Shown piece by piece: positions 55,141 to 62,708 of a stretch of 64,000 nucleotides of DNA. Both the position numbers and the translations under genes were made by a program. Within the stretch, counting starts at the first letter, position 1, and every line of letters starts with the position of its first letter. The notes under the pieces were generated by a model. The model did no database searches. It saw only the letters and a program-made list of their open reading frames with translations, and was not told the origin of the DNA. The DNA comes from Methanobacteriota archaeon (lineage in GTDB: Archaea > Halobacteriota > Methanosarcinia > Methanosarcinales > Methanosarcinaceae), in assembly GCA_016841625.1 (NCBI GenBank), contig JAENYU010000001.1, positions 47,919 to 111,918 of the forward strand, written 5' to 3'.

Positions 55141-55174
55141 GGGTGAGGATGGAATGTATGTTGATAAGTTAAAT

Positions 55175-55768
55175 TCAATTACTTTTTTTGTTAAGTAACA
55201 TATTCTTAGTGACAAGAATATAAGCTTGATATATTGTAAATATTGTTGTTACTATGTCGTATGTAATTAATATTCCTAACATTACTAAAAAAATACTTAT
55301 TGAAGTCAATATTGCTTCTTTTGAAAGTAGTGGATATAATTCTGTGTAATATGGGATATTAATTTTTAATTTAAAATTCAGATTAACAGCGTATGTAATT
55401 ATTAGATTCAAGACATAAATCAATATTAAAGCGATTGTATTCTCTTTTAATTCCAAGACAACTTTTTCTAATTTGTCTAGATCTTCAGAATTATCTTCAA
55501 TTTCTTTTTTGTTTTTGTATACATCTATTAATATGGTATATAATCCACTGATAGTTCCTATTAAAATCCCAACTGAACCAATTATAATCCCCATTAGTGT
55601 TGAAAAACTTTGCAATGATATGTCTTCTGTTAGAGATGATATTTTATCTATATCATCATAAAAATATATCACTATTAGATGAATAATGATCCACAATGGT
55701 AATAATTTTATACCAATTATAATTAATTCAACTGCCTTCTGCTGGTTAATATTTTGGAATTTTTCCAT
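55175..55768 (-). CDS. Four-helix membrane protein, second gene of an AT-rich pair
   Basis: A 197-aa protein not recognised by family. Predicted membrane helices are LLPLWIIIHLIVIYFYDD (about 22-39), the STLMGIIIGSVGILIGTISG region (about 56-75), IALILIYVLNLIITYAV (about 110-126) and ISIFLVMLGILITYDIVTTI (about 155-175). A charged loop sits between the second and third. It starts 21 bp after the 274-aa gene and is on the same strand, so both are one transcript. Very AT-rich, unlike lhr next door; likely acquired. Possibly a membrane effector, but this is inference only. Confidence 0.6.
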   Translation of the reverse strand: MEKFQNINQQKAVELIIIGIKLLPLWIIIHLIVIYFYDDIDKISSLTEDISLQSFSTLMGIIIGSVGILIGTISGLYTILIDVYKNKKEIEDNSEDLDKLEKVVLELKENTIALILIYVLNLIITYAVNLNFKLKINIPYYTELYPLLSKEAILTSISIFLVMLGILITYDIVTTIFTIYQAYILVTKNMLLNKKSN

Positions 55769-55789
55769 AGTTTTGTCCCATAAGTATTC

Positions 55790-56614
55790 TCATCTACGTA
55801 AAAATTTGTTTGCTTGATTGATAATATCTTCTGCTGCATCTTTTATGTTTATAATCTCTTTTTGAAATGAGAATATTTTATCGGAACTTTTCACTATCCT
55901 TCCATCAAATTTTACAACCCAGTTGCCACCAGCTTCTTCAGCGTATTCAACATGATCATTAGTTATTTCGTTCTCTTCTATTTTTAAATTTCCTTCTTCA
56001 TTTTTCAGTTCTACTTTTGTAGTGGTATTGTTGAATTTATCTTGTAAAGCTTTTACCGCTTCTCTAGCTTTTTTGTTCGAATTTAATAGATTCGGGGAAT
56101 TTAATGTAAGTTGCAAATAGTATATTTTTTTAGCATCTTTTATAGTATTCCAAAAAGCTCTTTTTTGGGTTACTGCTTCAAATATACACACATATTCTTC
56201 TGCCCTTATTTTTTCGGTAACCATCGCAGAGAGTATTCGTATTACATTTTCTGGATTTTTATATACACTTGATTTCTTTTCAATGCAAAATATATTTTTT
56301 TCAGTATCACATACGAAATATGAGTATGGGTATTCAGTTTGTGACGTATCACGAATATGATGTCCTTCTTTTTTGGAAAGTTTTTGCGTTCTTCTTTTTG
56401 CGAATTTTCCATAATAATAGTTATCGTAATGATCTATGTCAGCTAAAACAAATTCAGATTTTCTTGATATGTATGTTGTCTCATTTTGTAAAAAAAGTTC
56501 TTCAAATAGTTTCTTTTTACCTTCTACGGTATCTGGATATTTATTTTCAAAAAGTGTATTTTGCTTGGATCTTATTATGTAATATCCAAGTGTGATAAAA
56601 TTCCTTGATTTCAT
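55790..56614 (-). CDS. Hypothetical soluble protein, first gene of an AT-rich pair, 274 aa
   Basis: Not recognised with confidence; the order of segments (YYGKFAKRRTQKL, then YSYFVCDTEKNIFCIEKKS, then a helical half and a final VEYAEEAGGNWVVKFDGRIV) loosely recalls DUF4747-like proteins of accessory loci, but I cannot confirm it. No signal peptide or membrane helix is present. The second half contains an Asn/Lys-rich segment (LNSNKKAREAVKALQDKFN). It is followed closely by the four-helix protein. The pair of soluble plus membrane protein in AT-rich DNA beside transposon remnants resembles many anti-phage or abortive modules, but no catalytic motif is visible. Confidence 0.6.
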   Translation of the reverse strand: MKSRNFITLGYYIIRSKQNTLFENKYPDTVEGKKKLFEELFLQNETTYISRKSEFVLADIDHYDNYYYGKFAKRRTQKLSKKEGHHIRDTSQTEYPYSYFVCDTEKNIFCIEKKSSVYKNPENVIRILSAMVTEKIRAEEYVCIFEAVTQKRAFWNTIKDAKKIYYLQLTLNSPNLLNSNKKAREAVKALQDKFNNTTTKVELKNEEGNLKIEENEITNDHVEYAEEAGGNWVVKFDGRIVKSSDKIFSFQKEIINIKDAAEDIINQANKFLRR

Positions 56615-56990
56615 AAACTTTCACCATAATATTTTCATATTCTTTTGATCTCTGCTTATTCCATCTTTTTTAACTGTATGTTTGTTTATATTAAAATCCT
56701 TCCTACTTTAAACAAAAGAATGATTAATTATGCAAAAGTTACATTTTAATAAATATAATATGCTTTTCTACTTGACTATTTTAATGAATAAAGGAGTTTG
56801 CTGCCGCATACTTTTGAAAGCTTGAGATGAATTTTAGTGTCGTTTTCTCCTTTTCTGATTTGAGGGTGGGTGGTTGGCTGAGAACTATAATAAAACTGTT
56901 ATGTTTTTATTTTGTCTATTGTATCTCTATTTGAATTATATTTCTTTGGAAATTTCGAAAAGTTTAACTATTCTTAATTAACTATGTATT
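56615..56990. other. Divergent spacer holding a repeat copy upstream of cysK
   Basis: Contains one diverged copy of the ~165-bp repeat family (56800-56902) and then an AT-rich promoter region up to cysK. No gene seen. Confidence 0.6.
56800..56902 (+). repeat. Dispersed repeat, copy E, upstream of cysK
   Basis: Shares GAAAGCTTGAG, TTTTAGTGTC, CTGATTTGAGGGTGGG, GGTTGGCTG and the end CTATAATAAAACTGTTAT with the tandem copies at 60688-61140. It ends 88 bp before the cysK ATG. Confidence 0.8.
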
Positions 56991-57908
56991 ATGGGTATTT
57001 TCATGCAAAGTCTCACTTTGTTAGATCATGTTGGAAACACTCCTCTTGTAAAACTCCAAAAAATTGTACCTGAAGGTTCTGCTGATATATACGTTAAGCT
57101 TGAGGAGTTTAATCCAGGAGGTAGCATAAAGTCTCGAATCGCTTTCCAGATGGTTCTTGATGCTGAGAGGAAGGGAATACTTAAACCGAATTCTGGGCAA
57201 ACAATTATCGAACCTACGGGGGGTAATACAGGAATAGGGTTAGCTGTGGCGAGTGCAATAAGAGGCTATCGATTAATCCTGGTAATCCCGGACAATTACA
57301 GTAAGGAAAAAATTAAAATTCTTCAGGCATACGGAGTAGAAGTTTTTCTTTCTAATAGTAAGAGTGGAAATAATTCACATGTTGAGAAAGTAAAAGAAAT
57401 TATTTCTGAAAATCCTGACTATGTTTGGCTCAATCAACTACTTAATAAAAATAATCCAATTGCCCACTATGAGACAACTGCTAATGAAATATTGAATTCC
57501 CTTCCAAATGTTGACTGTTTTTTGGCGGGAATTGGTAGTGGGGGCACGATAACTGGAATTGGAAGAAAACTTAAGGAAAAATTACCATATATTTTAGTCG
57601 TTGGGGTTCAACCAGAGGGTTGCAATGTGTTGGAAGGAAAAGCCGTTTCTCATCAAATTCAAGGAATGGCTATAGGAATCTTGCCTCCGGTTTTGGATGT
57701 TTCATTAGTAGATGAGATGGTCTCTATAGAATATGAAGATGCAGTCGAATGTATGAAAATTTTAGCAACGAAAGAAGGACTTTTTGTTGGAATATCTTCA
57801 GGTGCAAACGTGCAAGCTGCACTAAAGATGGCAAAAGAATTAGGTGAGGGAAAGGTAGTAGTTACTGTAGCACCGGATAGTGGTAGAAGTTATTTAGAAG
57901 TGTTTTAA
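56991..57908 (+). CDS. cysK: Cysteine synthase (O-acetylserine sulfhydrylase)
   Basis: A PLP enzyme that makes cysteine from O-acetylserine and sulfide. The PLP lysine is K47 in NPGGSIKSRIA, followed by the PTGGNTGIGLA substrate loop (about residues 71-81), GIGSGGTITGIGRKL for phosphate binding (about 174-188) and the C-terminal SSGANVQAAL with a Ser facing PLP. It is 305 aa, a normal length. The in-frame M5 at 57003 is an alternative start. First gene of the cysK-cysE-GTPase operon. Sequence is markedly AT-rich. O-acetylserine-dependent cysteine synthesis is known from Methanosarcina alongside the tRNA-dependent route. Confidence 0.92.
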   Translation: MGIFMQSLTLLDHVGNTPLVKLQKIVPEGSADIYVKLEEFNPGGSIKSRIAFQMVLDAERKGILKPNSGQTIIEPTGGNTGIGLAVASAIRGYRLILVIPDNYSKEKIKILQAYGVEVFLSNSKSGNNSHVEKVKEIISENPDYVWLNQLLNKNNPIAHYETTANEILNSLPNVDCFLAGIGSGGTITGIGRKLKEKLPYILVVGVQPEGCNVLEGKAVSHQIQGMAIGILPPVLDVSLVDEMVSIEYEDAVECMKILATKEGLFVGISSGANVQAALKMAKELGEGKVVVTVAPDSGRSYLEVF

Positions 57909-57942
57909 TTAAATAGTCCAATTGGTCGTGAGAAGGATTCGT

Positions 57943-59001
57943 ATGAGAGATGATAGCGAACTAATGCAGGTTCTCATTGATGAATCATACCGTATTATTA
58001 CTCAAACTCTCACGCCTCCATACCAAACTGCGATGGGACTTTCTGAAGACGAGATCCCATGTATTTTTGCAGAGATTTCTCTAACCTATGCCTTAGATGA
58101 TCTTAGTGCTCTAGTCAACAAGGACCCTGCGGCTGTTTCTTGCATGGAAACCTTCGAAGTTTATAATTCATTTCATGCTGTTCTGGGATATAGGATTGCT
58201 AATTATATATATAAATGGAAAGACATTGAATGTAAATTAAGAGAAAAAGTGGCAAGGATAATTGCTGAAGGTGTAAAGAAAGAGACGGGTATTGATATTC
58301 ATCCTGGTGCAACGATTGGTCCAAGGTTTGTGATTGACCATGGGGTAAACACCGTTATTGGGGGCACGTCAGAAATTGGTTCCGATTTCTGTATAATTGG
58401 AGACGAATTTTATGTACTTCAGGGGGTTATATTAGGGGCAAGGGATGTGGTGAATAATCATCCTGGTAAAAGGCATCCAACTATAGGAGATAGGGTCACA
58501 ATTTGTGGTTGTACAAGAGTTTTTGGGCCTGTTAATATAGGCGACGATGTTTTTATTAGTCCTTGTAGCGTCATAACGGATGACATTCCCTCCTCTCATA
58601 AAGTTATAGTTATTAATCAGCTTCAATTGTTAAAAAGAAACAAAAGTGTTTCTAATTCAAAACCAACAAAAAGTGCGTCTGTCCCACAAAAAATTAGGGT
58701 TTATGGGGTGGTTCCTAAAAATTGTGATGTTATTATTATATATGGGAGTAATTTCAGAAATTGCGAATTAAAATTAGTAGATTATAGAATGAATCTCATA
58801 AGAGACATCTTAATTAAAATCATCTTTAAAAACGAAAGCTGCATTAAAGCACAACTTTCATTGTCTGAAAATTATGATCGGGATGAGTTGCTCACAAATA
58901 TTGAAGGGATAAGCGTTAAATTGGAATGTGATTATTATTCTCTATACATCACAAAATCAGTGGGTTTGAGCCATATTATTGATTCTCTTGTCTGGGGGTA
59001 A
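57943..59001 (+). CDS. cysE: Serine O-acetyltransferase with extra C-terminal domain
   Basis: Residues ~1-235 are a serine acetyltransferase, which supplies O-acetylserine to CysK. The helical N-terminus (FHAVLGYRIANYIY) and left-handed beta-helix are clear: TGIDIHPGATIGPRFVIDHG with the catalytic Asp/His pair, then GDRVTICGCTRVFGPVNIG. It lacks the C-terminal Ile-tail typical of SAT that binds CysK. Instead a Lys/Ser-rich linker leads into about 105 residues of unknown alpha/beta sequence (PQKIRVYGVVPKNCDVIIIY to HIIDSLVWG). The ATG at 57943 has AGAAGGA 6 nt upstream. It is 34 bp after cysK and 3 bp before the GTPase gene. Confidence 0.88.
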   Translation: MRDDSELMQVLIDESYRIITQTLTPPYQTAMGLSEDEIPCIFAEISLTYALDDLSALVNKDPAAVSCMETFEVYNSFHAVLGYRIANYIYKWKDIECKLREKVARIIAEGVKKETGIDIHPGATIGPRFVIDHGVNTVIGGTSEIGSDFCIIGDEFYVLQGVILGARDVVNNHPGKRHPTIGDRVTICGCTRVFGPVNIGDDVFISPCSVITDDIPSSHKVIVINQLQLLKRNKSVSNSKPTKSASVPQKIRVYGVVPKNCDVIIIYGSNFRNCELKLVDYRMNLIRDILIKIIFKNESCIKAQLSLSENYDRDELLTNIEGISVKLECDYYSLYITKSVGLSHIIDSLVWG

Positions 59002-59004
59002 GTC

Positions 59005-60570
59005 GTGGGTATTAATAATGTCGTAATTTTTGGTCCTGCTCATTCTGGTAAATCAACATTGGCAGGTTATTGGCTTTATAGTAACATGGATGTTGTAGAG
59101 AGAAAACACAAGATTTTGGAATTTAGGAGGGATTTGGACGCAAAATATGATTCTAAACAAAAGTTTGCTTATTTTTTTGATACACATAAAGATGAGAGAA
59201 TAAGAACTGATGACAATAGAGGAGGGACTAAATACACAAAAATCAAGAAGATTGATATAAATTCTTATGAAACTGGGATTATAGATACCCCTGGAGCAGA
59301 ACACATAAAAAGGGAGCGTTTAAAAGGGATTTTTTTTGGGGATGTTGGAATATTCGTGATAGAGGCGTCTGATTTACCAAAAAGAGGGGAAGTGTTCCTA
59401 AATTCAATGAATAATTCAAAATTAGCTACTATATTTGCTCCACTAAACATTTGGTTGAAGTTTAAAGATAAAAAAAGATTAATCATTGTTTTATCTAAAA
59501 TGGATATAGTTGGATTTTCAGAAGAATCGTTCAGAGATGCTGTCGATAATTTAAAGTGGTTTATTAATGAAAAATCTGTTGAAGTTGTACCCCTTTCGAT
59601 TATTGTAGATGATGAGAACGACCATAATTTTATAAATAGAAGTGAAAAATTTTCATGGTATGAAGGGCCAACATTACATGATTTTATTGTTAGTTCTATC
59701 AACAAACCCACAAAAATTACGGCCCTTGATAAGCCTCTTTTTATGTATATTGATCATCAATATAATGATGTAAAAGGGACTGGAAAAATTTGGAGAGGTA
59801 AAGTTTTACAGGGGACTATTCAGAAAAATACAGAAGTATTAATGTCTTCAATGAGTTATATCAAAAAGGATGAGTTAATTGATCCACTTGTTAATGTAAA
59901 GAACCTGAGACTTGGTAAAACTGAAAAAGATATTGATGTGGCGAGTGTTGGCGACATTGTCACAATTGATATTAATAATATTAGGATGCAGGGGACCCGA
60001 ATTGAAAAAAAACACCTTAATAGTGTTAGAACAACATGTATTTTCGATCCTAATACTCCTTTATTAAGTGGAAACATACTTCAGTTTGAAGTTAAATATG
60101 ACGATTTAAGTAAATTTCCACTGGCTAGCATAATCCATATTTTATGGTTTGGGAGATTAATTCTTTGTAACGTCATCAGTAAAAAATTATTTAATAATTT
60201 TGGCTTAGTAACGATTGTACTCTTAACAAATTTAAATATTTCTTTACCAGTTGATAATAATGGTAACTTTTATATTGACAGATTTTTATTGGAAAATGCT
60301 AATGACTACATTGAAGGAACTCTAAAAAATCTTGGTTTTTTAAATAATTTATCATTGCATATTAGAAATATAAATGAAAGTAAAATTGAGATGTTAGATT
60401 ACTATTTTAAGCAGTACCCTTATACTCTAGAGGACAATGTAGTTACATTCTTGGGAAAAGACTTAACATCTCTAATTAAAAATATCAAAAATCATATTGA
60501 TATAGAAGACTTTGAATGTGGTGAATATGAAATAAACATAGATCTTAAACCTGAGATCAGAAATGCTTAA
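59005..60570 (+). CDS. EF-1A/CysN-like translational-type GTPase of unknown function
   Basis: A 521-aa GTPase of the EF-Tu/EF-1A/CysN/SelB class. G1 is GPAHSGKST (residues 10-18). G3 reads DTPGAEH (94-100), so the residue after PG is Ala, and the His that helps GTP hydrolysis in EF-Tu is absent at that site. G4 reads LSKMD, Ser replacing Asn. A domain II-like barrel begins near 235 (DKPLFMYIDHQYNDVKGTGK) and a domain III-like part follows; the last ~150 residues are unassigned. Start GTG at 59005 is 3 bp after the cysE stop. CysN normally needs CysD (ATP sulfurylase), which is absent. A role in sulfur or cysteine metabolism is suggested by the operon only. Confidence 0.7.
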   Translation: MGINNVVIFGPAHSGKSTLAGYWLYSNMDVVERKHKILEFRRDLDAKYDSKQKFAYFFDTHKDERIRTDDNRGGTKYTKIKKIDINSYETGIIDTPGAEHIKRERLKGIFFGDVGIFVIEASDLPKRGEVFLNSMNNSKLATIFAPLNIWLKFKDKKRLIIVLSKMDIVGFSEESFRDAVDNLKWFINEKSVEVVPLSIIVDDENDHNFINRSEKFSWYEGPTLHDFIVSSINKPTKITALDKPLFMYIDHQYNDVKGTGKIWRGKVLQGTIQKNTEVLMSSMSYIKKDELIDPLVNVKNLRLGKTEKDIDVASVGDIVTIDINNIRMQGTRIEKKHLNSVRTTCIFDPNTPLLSGNILQFEVKYDDLSKFPLASIIHILWFGRLILCNVISKKLFNNFGLVTIVLLTNLNISLPVDNNGNFYIDRFLLENANDYIEGTLKNLGFLNNLSLHIRNINESKIEMLDYYFKQYPYTLEDNVVTFLGKDLTSLIKNIKNHIDIEDFECGEYEINIDLKPEIRNA

Positions 60571-61231
60571 AGGTAATATCTTAAAAGTCCATCTCCTTGT
60601 TTTTCATGAGTTTAATAATTTAGCAAAGTTTTCTGCTAATTTTTTGTGGGTCGGAAAAGAAGGTAGCCTTTCAATGGCTCTAATGAGAAATGAATGTTCA
60701 CTGCTGAGTACTTCGAAAGCTTGTGGGGAATTTTAGCGTCCCGTTTTTCGACTTGCTGATTTGTGGGTGGGCGGTCGGCTGGCGCTAAATATAATAAAAC
60801 AGTTATTTCGGTCGCTCGGATAAGTTCCAGCATTCCGTTGTTCTTCTGAAAAATGGATGTTCACTGCTGCAACTTTTCGAAAGCTTGAAGGTAATTTTAG
60901 CGTCCCGTTTCTCAACTTGCTGATTTGAGGGTGGGCGGTTGGCTGGCGGAAAAATATAATAAAACAGTTATTCCGGTTGCTCGGGTAAGTTCCAGCCTTC
61001 AGTCGTTCTACGGAAAAATGGATTTTTTCTGCGTTGAGCTTTCGAAAGGTTGAGTGGATTTTTAGCGTCCCGTTTTTCGACCTGTTGATTTGATGGTGGG
61101 CGGTTGGCTGGTGGAAAAATATAATAAAACAGTTATGGCGGGTTGGATATTCCCTTCATCAAACTGATTTTCCGGGTACCTGTTTTTCGTCTCAGGATAT
61201 GTTTAAATGATAACAAACAAAATATACTGAC
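60571..61231. other. 661-bp repeat-filled spacer between the GTPase and mntA
   Basis: Almost entirely made of three tandem copies of the ~165-bp repeat. Minus-strand frames (such as 60636-60833 and 60733-60915) are repeat artefacts. Confidence 0.7.
60688..61140 (+). repeat. Tandem ~165-bp repeats, three copies (A, B, C)
   Basis: The TAGCGTCCCGTTT word starts at 60734, 60898 and 61063, giving a period of 164-165 bp. Each unit has TTCGAAAG(C/G), then TTTTAGCGTCCCGTTT, GCTGATTTG, GGGTGGGCGGT.GGCTGG and the AT-rich end ATATAATAAAACAGTTAT; A and B also share a TTCCAGC tail. Copy C ends about 95 bp before the mntA ATG. Diverged single copies lie at 56800 and 61915. Confidence 0.9.
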
Positions 61232-61528
61232 ATGGAGAACGTGGACCGGCACAAAGGGTTATTCGAAAAAATCTCCTCGTTCCTCCAGATGGAAGGGGCA
61301 ACAAAAGTAGCGGTTTTTGGCTCCTATGCACGGGGGGAAGAAAAGCCGGGAAGTGATATTGACGTTCTGGTGGAGTTTTCCGAAACAAAAGGCCTGCTAA
61401 CCCTTGTGCGGATTGAGAGGGAACTATCGGAGTTTCTCGGGGTGAAGGTTGATTTGCTTACTGAAGAATCGATTAGTCCGTACCTTATTGACGGGATTAA
61501 AAAAGAGGCAAAAGTGATCTCAACATGA
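61232..61528 (+). CDS. mntA: MntA-type nucleotidyltransferase antitoxin
   Basis: A 98-aa minimal nucleotidyltransferase. The catalytic signature is VFGSYARGEEKPGSDIDVLV (G30-S31 with D42 and D44), and a third acidic residue is D74 in VKVDLLT. In MntA-HepT systems this enzyme adds AMP to the HepT toxin and silences it. The GSYARGE motif is intact, so it is probably active. It overlaps hepT by 4 nt (ATGA). It lies immediately downstream of repeat copy C, which may hold its promoter. Confidence 0.9.
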   Translation: MENVDRHKGLFEKISSFLQMEGATKVAVFGSYARGEEKPGSDIDVLVEFSETKGLLTLVRIERELSEFLGVKVDLLTEESISPYLIDGIKKEAKVIST

Positions 61529-61869
61529 AAAAGAACGATCTGGTTTACCTCGACCATATCCTTGATTCAATCGAGCGGATTGAGGAATATACCGAAGGTA
61601 TGGAAGGACCCGATTTCCTTTCCAACAAACTGGTCCAGGACGGGACGATCAGGCAAATTGAGATCATAGGTGAAGCTACCAAAAATTTATCAAAGGATTT
61701 CCGGGAGAAATATCCTCAGGTTCCCTGGAAGGACATTGCGGGTATGAGAGACCGGTTAATTCACCATTATTTCGGGGTTAATCTGAAAGACGTTTGGTAT
61801 ACTGTGAAAGTTGACATCCCGGTTTTGAAAGATGAAATTATGGCTATAATCGATGCCTTCAAAAACTGA
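61525..61869 (+). CDS. hepT: HepT-type HEPN RNase toxin
   Basis: A 114-aa DUF86/HEPN protein. The RX4HXY active-site motif is R75-DRLI-H80-H-Y82 in GMRDRLIHHYFG, the RNase centre of the toxin. The helical fold around it (IRQIEIIGEATKNL) is typical. HepT cleaves RNA or tRNA when not neutralised by MntA. The start ATG overlaps the mntA stop. Together they form a complete type VII toxin-antitoxin pair, in line with the accessory nature of this region. Confidence 0.92.
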   Translation: MKKNDLVYLDHILDSIERIEEYTEGMEGPDFLSNKLVQDGTIRQIEIIGEATKNLSKDFREKYPQVPWKDIAGMRDRLIHHYFGVNLKDVWYTVKVDIPVLKDEIMAIIDAFKN

Positions 61870-61914
61870 GAATGGATGGCTTTGTCTCAGATTTGTTTTC
61901 TACTTTTTTGCGGT

Positions 61915-61986
61915 GGAATGTGTTTTTCGATCTGCTGATTTGAGGGTTGGCGGTTGGCTGGCGAAAAAATATAATAAAAAAGTTAT
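61915..61986 (+). repeat. Dispersed repeat, copy D, downstream of hepT
   Basis: Holds the second half of the repeat: TGTTTTTCGATCTGCTGATT, then TTGGCGGTTGGCTGGCGAAA and ATATAATAAAAAAGTTAT. Its last bases (61983-61985) form the stop codon of the minus-strand small gene. Confidence 0.8.
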
Positions 61987-62129
61987 ACTTCTTGAGCGTC
62001 TTCGTCAAGGAGTCCAAGTTCTTTTTTGACTTCTTCCAGTGGTATCAGTTTTCCTTCTTTTTCGTGTATGTAGCTTTCTTCCAGGAGTTTCTTTTCCTCC
62101 TCGGTAAGTATCCTGTCCGGATCTAACAT
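61983..62129 (-). CDS. Small acidic antitoxin-like protein, 48 aa
   Basis: From the ATG at 62129 (or the in-frame ATG at 62138) the frame reads a charged helical peptide: MLDPDRILTEEEKKLLEESY, then EGKLIPLEEVKKELGL. The EGKLIPLEEVKKEL stretch resembles small RelB/ParD-like antitoxins, often paired with a toxin, but no toxin follows on this strand. No Shine-Dalgarno is seen, so it may be leaderless. Its stop codon is supplied by repeat copy D. It is divergent from hicB, their starts 62 bp apart. Confidence 0.5.
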   Translation of the reverse strand: MLDPDRILTEEEKKLLEESYIHEKEGKLIPLEEVKKELGLLDEDAQEV

Positions 62130-62190
62130 GTGTATCATCTATCATCGTTATGGTTTAAATAACCCGGATTCTATTTTTCTTTCAGATAGA

Positions 62191-62358
62191 ATGAAATTCA
62201 AAAGCTCGGGTTTCACAGTCCTGGTTGAGCAGGATGAAGACGGGATGTATATAGCGACAGTGCCGGACATTTCCGGCTGCTATACGCAGGGGAAAACCGC
62301 GGAACAGGCTATGGAGCGCGTAAAGGAAGCTATCCAGGTCTGCCTTGAAGCGGAATGA
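62191..62358 (+). CDS. hicB: Orphan HicB-family antitoxin-like protein, 55 aa
   Basis: A short HicB-type RNase H-fold domain: MKFKSSGFTVLVEQDEDGMY, then ATVPDISGCYTQGKTAEQAM and the helix ERVKEAIQVCLEAE. The ATG at 62191 fits the family start; an in-frame ATG at 62128 would add 21 unrelated residues. No hicA toxin gene lies next to it, and the C-terminal DNA-binding extension of full HicB is missing. It may be a remnant of a toxin-antitoxin pair or a stand-alone UPF0150-type protein. Confidence 0.8.
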   Translation: MKFKSSGFTVLVEQDEDGMYIATVPDISGCYTQGKTAEQAMERVKEAIQVCLEAE

Positions 62359-62708
62359 TGTGAAAAGAACTTATCCTGTTTTTTCTTTTTTGGGTGTTTT
62401 TTTGGAAATCTTATAGTCAGGCCGTTTGGCAGGTATTTGAAGCCATTTTTTTCTCCCCGGGTGTCGTGAAAAAGCCGCGCCTGGGCGCGGGGAATTAAGC
62501 CTTGAAGACGGCTAATACTGTTGCCTCGTTTTCATCTCATTTCATCCTACCCGAAAAAGTCCACCGTTATGTAAAAATTGTTTATAAAAACGTTTTTATA
62601 ATTACCAATCGATCTAATCTGTACGTGGTAACAGGGTATCTTTGAAATCCATATGCTAGCTTGAAAATGAGAACGGTAATCGTTCTTGATATTAGGTGGG
62701 GTTAATGA
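62359..62708. other. Spacer with a GC-rich hairpin
   Basis: A strong stem (CCGCGC/GCGCGG, 62475-62490) is followed by GGAATTAAG, not by a T run. T-rich sequence lies upstream (62375-62410), a probable hicB termination zone. TATA-like TTTATAAAAACG near 62582 may serve the gene at 62709. Confidence 0.45.

Noticed and set aside
59005..60570. Considered naming the GTPase CysN or SelB
   Set aside because: No CysD partner, no SelB-type C-terminal winged helices visible, and G3/G4 motifs deviate from both; symbol left blank.
60688..61140. Three ~165-bp units could be taken for a CRISPR-like or satellite array
   Set aside because: Units are too long and are conserved throughout without short repeat/unique spacer alternation.
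62470..62505. GC-rich stem followed by GGAATTAAG resembles the end of a CRISPR repeat
   Set aside because: Only one copy exists within the window, with no spacers and no cas genes; treated as a hairpin.
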